From positions 62,001 through 126,000 of the forward strand of contig NZ_JBHRYJ010000001.1 of the NCBI RefSeq assembly GCF_042648965.1: 64,000 nt of DNA. The letters are read 5' to 3'. This document shows, one piece after another, positions 60,010-64,000 of this stretch. This stretch comes from Ferrovibrio xuzhouensis (GTDB lineage Bacteria; Pseudomonadota; Alphaproteobacteria; Ferrovibrionales; Ferrovibrionaceae). The notes beneath the pieces are model-generated. The model was given only the letters and a program-made list of their open reading frames with translations, was not told where the DNA came from and searched no databases. How positions within the stretch are numbered: position 1 is the stretch's first letter; each line of letters opens with the position of its first letter. The translations under genes and the position numbers were made by a program.

Positions 60010-61907
60010 AAGCGTTGCTTCGCCTGCTCCTACTCTGCCTGACCATCGTCACAGCCCATACGGCCGCGGCACAGGCGCCCGACTACAAGGAGACGCCGTT
60101 CTTCACCAGCATGGTGTCGGCCGGCAAGCTGCCGCCGGTGGCGCAGCGTGTGCCCGAACACCCGCTGGTGGTCGACCTGTCGCCACCGCGCCAGATCGGC
60201 CAGCCGGGCGGCGACCTGCGCACCCTGATCGCCCGCTCGCGCGACATCCGGCTGCTCAGCGTGATCGGCTATACCCGGCTGGTGGTCTATGACGAGAAAT
60301 TCGAGATTGTTCCCGACCTGGTCGAATCCTACAACGTCGAGGACGGCCGCATCTTCACCTTCCATCTGCGGCCCGGGCATAAGTGGTCGGACGGCCAGCC
60401 CTTCACGTCCGAAGACTTCCGCTACTACTGGGAAGATGTCGCCAACAACAAGGAACTGAACCCCTCGGGGCCGCCGGTCGATCTGCTGGTCGAGGGCGAG
60501 CCGCCGCAGGTCAGCTTCCCCGACGCGCTGACGGTACGCTACGCCTGGAGCAAGCGGAACCCGAACTTCCTGCCCCGGCTCGCCGGCACCGCGCCGCTCT
60601 ATATCTACCGGCCATCGCATTACATGAAGAAATTTCATGTCAAATATGCCGACCCCGACACCCTGAAGCGCGAGGTGGCGGCGGCCAAGCGGCCGAACTG
60701 GGCGGCTTTGCACAACAAGCTCGACAATATGTACGAAGAGGATAACCCGGACCTGCCAACGCTGGATCCGTGGATCATCACCACGCGGCCGCCGGCGATC
60801 CGCTTCGTTGCCGAGCGCAATCCGTATTTCCACCGGGTCGACAGTGCCGGGCACCAGTTGCCCTATCTCGACCGCATCATCTTCAGCCTGGCCGATGCCA
60901 AGCTGATCCCGGCCAAGGCGGGCTCGGGCGAGGCCGACCTGCAATTCCGTAACATTGCCTTCAACAACTTCACCTTCCTGAAAGAAAACGAGAAGCGGGC
61001 CGGCTACAAGACATTGCTGTGGCGCACCGCCAAGGGTTCACATTTCGCGCTGTTCCCCAACCTCAACTGCAACGATCCGGGCTGGCGACAGCTGCTGCGC
61101 GATGTCCGCTTCCGCCACGCCCTGTCGCTGGGCATCGACCGGCAGGGGATCAATGAATCGCTGTTCTTCGGCCTCGGCATCGAATCGAACAATACCGTGC
61201 TGCCCGACAGCCCGCTGTTCAGGCCGGAGTATCAGACCGCCTATGCGACCTACGACGTGGCGGCGGCCAACAAGCTGCTCGACGAGATCGGCCTGACCAG
61301 GCGCGACAGCAACGGCGTCCGCCTGATGCCGGACGGCCGGCCGATCGAGATCGTCGTCGAAACCGCCGGCGAGGATACCGAGCAGACCGACATCCTCGAA
61401 CTGATCGGCGAGAACTGGGCCAAGATCGGCATCAAGCTGTTCTCCAAGCCAAGCCAGCGCGACATCGTGCGAAACCGCATCTTCTCGGGCGCGGCGATCA
61501 TGTCGGTCTGGACCGGACTGGAGAACGGCCTGGCCAACGCCAACACCAACCCCGAGGAGCTGGCGCCGACCTCGCAATACGGCCTGCAATGGCCGAAATG
61601 GGGCCAGTGGCACGAGACCCATGGCCTGTCCGGCGAGCCGATCGACATGCCGGCCGCCAAGGAGTTGTATGACCTCTATGATGCCTGGATGAACACCACC
61701 GACAAGGCCGAACGCACGCGCATCTGGCAGAAGATGCTGCAGATCAATGCCGAGCAGACCTTTACCATCGGCGTGGTCAGCGGCGTCTTCCAGCCCGTCG
61801 TGATCAACAAGCGCCTGATGAACGTGCCGAAGGACGGGGTCTTCAACTGGGACCCCGGCGCCTTTGTCGGCATCTACCGGCCCGAAACCTTCTGGCTGCG
61901 GCAGTGA
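60006..61907 (+). CDS. ABC importer substrate-binding protein, family 5 (long form)
   Basis: A 633-residue exported protein with signal MKALLRLLLLCLTIVTAHTA and cleavage near TAAAQ. It is longer than typical DppA/OppA and resembles the 600-residue YejA-like group. Family-5 elements are RLVVYDEKFEIVPDLVESYN, FTFHLRPGHKWSDGQPFTSE and LRDVRFRHALSLGIDRQGIN. The ligand cannot be named; long family-5 proteins include binders of modified peptides, opines and oligosaccharides. It overlaps the ATPase gene by 4 bp. Confidence 0.9.
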
Positions 61908-61923
61908 CGGCAGGATTCACAGC

Positions 61924-62949
61924 ATGCTGATGTATCTGGCCCGCCGCCTGCTGCTGATGATCCCGACCTTGCTGGTGATCAGCCTGCTCATTTTCGTGAT
62001 CATCAAGCTGCCGCCGGGCGACTATCTCAGCAACCAGCTCGCCGAGCTGCGCGCCCAGGGCGAGGCCTCGGCACTCGACCGCATCGAATTCCTGCGCCAC
62101 CAGTATGCCCTCGACCGCCCGGTGATCGAGCAATACGCCATCTGGATGGGCTTCTGGCCTGGCCCGAACGGCCTGTCCGGCCTGCTGCAGGGCGACTGGG
62201 GCTGGTCGTTCGAATACAACCGACCGGTCGGCGAGCTGATCGGCGACCGGCTGGTGATGACCGCGCTGATCAATCTGTTCACCATCCTGTTCGTCTATGT
62301 CGTCGCTTTCCCGATCGGCGTCTATTCGGCGACCCGGCAGTATTCCTGGGGCGATTACGGCTTCACGCTGTTTGGCTATATCGGCCTGGCGACACCGAAT
62401 TTCCTGCTGGCCCTGGTGCTGCTCTACTATGTCAACATCTGGTTCGGCGTCAGCATGGGCGGACTGGTCGATCCGGAGCTGATCGACGCCCCCTGGTCGC
62501 TGGTGAAAATCCATTCGCTGCTGATCCACATGATCGTGCCGGTGATCGTGATCGGCACGTCGGGAACCGCCGCGATGATCCGGCGGCTGCGCGCCAACCT
62601 GCTCGACGAACTGCAGAAGCAGTATGTCACCACCGCACGCGCCAAGGGTGTGCCGCCACTGCGCCTGCTGATCAAATATCCGATCCGCATGGCACTCAAT
62701 CCGTTCATTGCCGATATCGGCAACCTGCTGCCCTCCATCGTGTCAGGCTCGGTCATCGTCTCCGTGGTGATGAGCCTGCCGACCGCCGGGCCGATGCTGC
62801 TCGGCGCCCTGCAGTCGCTGGACCAGTATCTGGCCGGCTCGTTCCTGATGTTCCTCGCCCTGCTGACCGTATTCGGCATGCTGGTTTCCGACATTCTGCT
62901 CGCCCTGCTGGATCCGCGGATCCGGCTGACCGGCGGCACGGCAAAGTAG
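61924..62949 (+). CDS. ABC importer permease, DppB/YejB type
   Basis: A 341-residue permease with six helices. It starts LMYLARRLLLMIPTLLVISL, a standard opening for this family. QYALDRPVIEQYAIWMGFW is in the first periplasmic loop, and the ATPase-coupling segment is YVTTARAKGVPPLRLLIKYP. The start at 61924 is placed 14 bp after the binding-protein stop. It pairs with the second permease downstream. Confidence 0.93.
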   Translation: MLMYLARRLLLMIPTLLVISLLIFVIIKLPPGDYLSNQLAELRAQGEASALDRIEFLRHQYALDRPVIEQYAIWMGFWPGPNGLSGLLQGDWGWSFEYNRPVGELIGDRLVMTALINLFTILFVYVVAFPIGVYSATRQYSWGDYGFTLFGYIGLATPNFLLALVLLYYVNIWFGVSMGGLVDPELIDAPWSLVKIHSLLIHMIVPVIVIGTSGTAAMIRRLRANLLDELQKQYVTTARAKGVPPLRLLIKYPIRMALNPFIADIGNLLPSIVSGSVIVSVVMSLPTAGPMLLGALQSLDQYLAGSFLMFLALLTVFGMLVSDILLALLDPRIRLTGGTAK

Positions 62950-62958
62950 GCGCGCGCC

Positions 62959-64000
62959 ATGGCTGACATACAGGCGGGCGGCAAGCCGGAACACTGGGTC
63001 AATCCGGAACCCTTCGATCCCTATCACACCGAAACCCTGACCCCGCAGCAGGAGCGTTTCTACAGCGCCTCGCAATGGCAGATGATGTGGTGGAAATTCC
63101 GCCGCCACCGGCTCGGCGTCTGGTGCGGTCTCATCCTGCTGCTGATCTACGGCTCGACGCTGATCTCGGAAGTGGTCGCACCCTATAACCTGCAGACCCG
63201 CAATCCGCGCGCCATCTACGCGCCGCCGCACGCCATCCATCTGTTTCACGAGGGCAGCTTCGTCGGCCCCTTCGTCTACGGCTATCGCTTCAAGATGAAT
63301 ATCGAGACCCTGAAGCGGGAATACACGCCGGACCCGGGCAAGGTGCAGCCGCTGCGCTTTTTCTGCCGCGGCGATGCCTATGACTTCTGGGGCCTGGTGC
63401 GGGCCGATTTCCATCTTGTCTGCCCGGCCGCGGATGGCCAGTTCTACCTGCTGGGCACCGACCGGCTCGGCCGCGACATCTTTTCCCGCATCGTCTATGG
63501 CACCCGCATCTCGCTGACCGTTGGCCTGCTCGGCATCATCATCAGCTTCCTGATCGGCATCACGCTGGGCGGCATTTCCGGCTATTACGGCGGCTGGATC
63601 GACACCGTGATCCAGCGCCTGATCGAGATGATCCGCAGCCTGCCGGAACTGCCGCTGTGGATGGCGCTGTCGGCCGCCCTGCCGGTCACCTGGTCGCCGA
63701 TCCTGGTCTATTTCGGCATCACCATCATTCTTGGCCTGCTCGACTGGCCGGGCCTGGCCCGCGCCGTGCGCTCCAAGCTGCTGTCCCTGCGCGAGGAGGA
63801 TTTCTGCACGGCGGCCGAACTGATGGGCGCCTCGCCGGCCCGGGTCATCGGCCGGCACCTGCTGCCGAGCTTTGCCAGTCATCTGATTGCCTCCGCCACC
63901 CTGTCGATCCCGTCGATGATCCTCGGCGAGACCGCGCTGTCCTTCCTCGGCCTCGGCCTGCGGCCACCGATCACCTCCTGGGGCGTGCTGCTCAACGAGG
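62959..64000 (+). CDS. ABC importer permease, DppC/YejE type (runs off the window)
   Basis: The first 347 codons of a second permease. The N-terminal cytoplasmic part leads to a first helix (LGVWCGLILLLIYGSTLISE), then a long periplasmic loop of about 110 residues (with RFFCRGDAYDFWGLVRADFH), as in the YejE group. GTDRLGRDIFSRIVYGTRIS and the EAA coupling loop around ELMGASPARVIGRHLLPSF follow. The family signature ILGETALSFLGLGLRPPITS is near the cut end. Only the last few residues are missing. Confidence 0.93.
   Translation, partial: MADIQAGGKPEHWVNPEPFDPYHTETLTPQQERFYSASQWQMMWWKFRRHRLGVWCGLILLLIYGSTLISEVVAPYNLQTRNPRAIYAPPHAIHLFHEGSFVGPFVYGYRFKMNIETLKREYTPDPGKVQPLRFFCRGDAYDFWGLVRADFHLVCPAADGQFYLLGTDRLGRDIFSRIVYGTRISLTVGLLGIIISFLIGITLGGISGYYGGWIDTVIQRLIEMIRSLPELPLWMALSAALPVTWSPILVYFGITIILGLLDWPGLARAVRSKLLSLREEDFCTAAELMGASPARVIGRHLLPSFASHLIASATLSIPSMILGETALSFLGLGLRPPITSWGVLLNE

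Overview
The window is high-GC bacterial chromosome with tightly packed operons. It most likely comes from an alphaproteobacterium, probably Rhodospirillales-like. This rests on a RegB/RegA redox pair next to a quinol oxidase operon, a SURF1 gene in that operon, NasS/NasT nitrate control and oligopeptide-type ABC importers. The species cannot be named from sequence alone. No insertion sequence, integrase, phage gene or CRISPR array was seen.

Region 1 (1-4916, minus strand) is a nitrate assimilation block: nasT, nasS, a 369-bp control leader, nrtA, nrtB and the first codons of nrtD. The leader carries a sigma-54-type promoter, two small hairpins expected to be bound by an ANTAR protein, and an intrinsic terminator.

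Region 2 (about 5021-32416) is a large exopolysaccharide locus of several short, partly divergent transcription units. It encodes precursor synthesis (ManB, ManC, GalE, Gmd, Fcl), chain initiation (WcaJ/WbaP type), several GT-B glycosyltransferases including a two-domain fusion, Wzx, a Wzy-like protein, Wza, Wzc, an outer-membrane barrel, a Tat-exported beta-helix protein, a PAP2 phosphatase, an FkbM methyltransferase and a lipoprotein/response regulator/kinase trio. Nearly every unit has the same upstream element (core TTGRTCAC, often preceded by CACAG), which suggests one regulator for the whole locus.

Region 3 (32437-40984) holds RegA, RegB, SURF1 and quinol oxidase subunits IV, III, I and II on the minus strand, and a divergent MFS transporter. 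Region 4 (41126-42731) has a tRNA-Arg(ACG) gene and a lipoprotein with an OmpA-like C-terminus.

Region 5 (42759-64000) consists of two divergent operons starting near 51273-51436. The leftward one encodes an ABC-exporter-like protein with degenerate ATPase motifs and a long repeated insertion, a cyclic-nucleotide-binding protein, a small methyltransferase, a large FAD oxidoreductase, a P1 (DmpA-type) peptidase and an orphan family-5 solute-binding protein. The rightward one runs almost without gaps through four glycosyltransferases, a histidine phosphatase, a polysaccharide deacetylase-like protein and a small membrane protein, then into a complete oligopeptide-type ABC importer cut by the window end. 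This pairing is the least explained part of the window.
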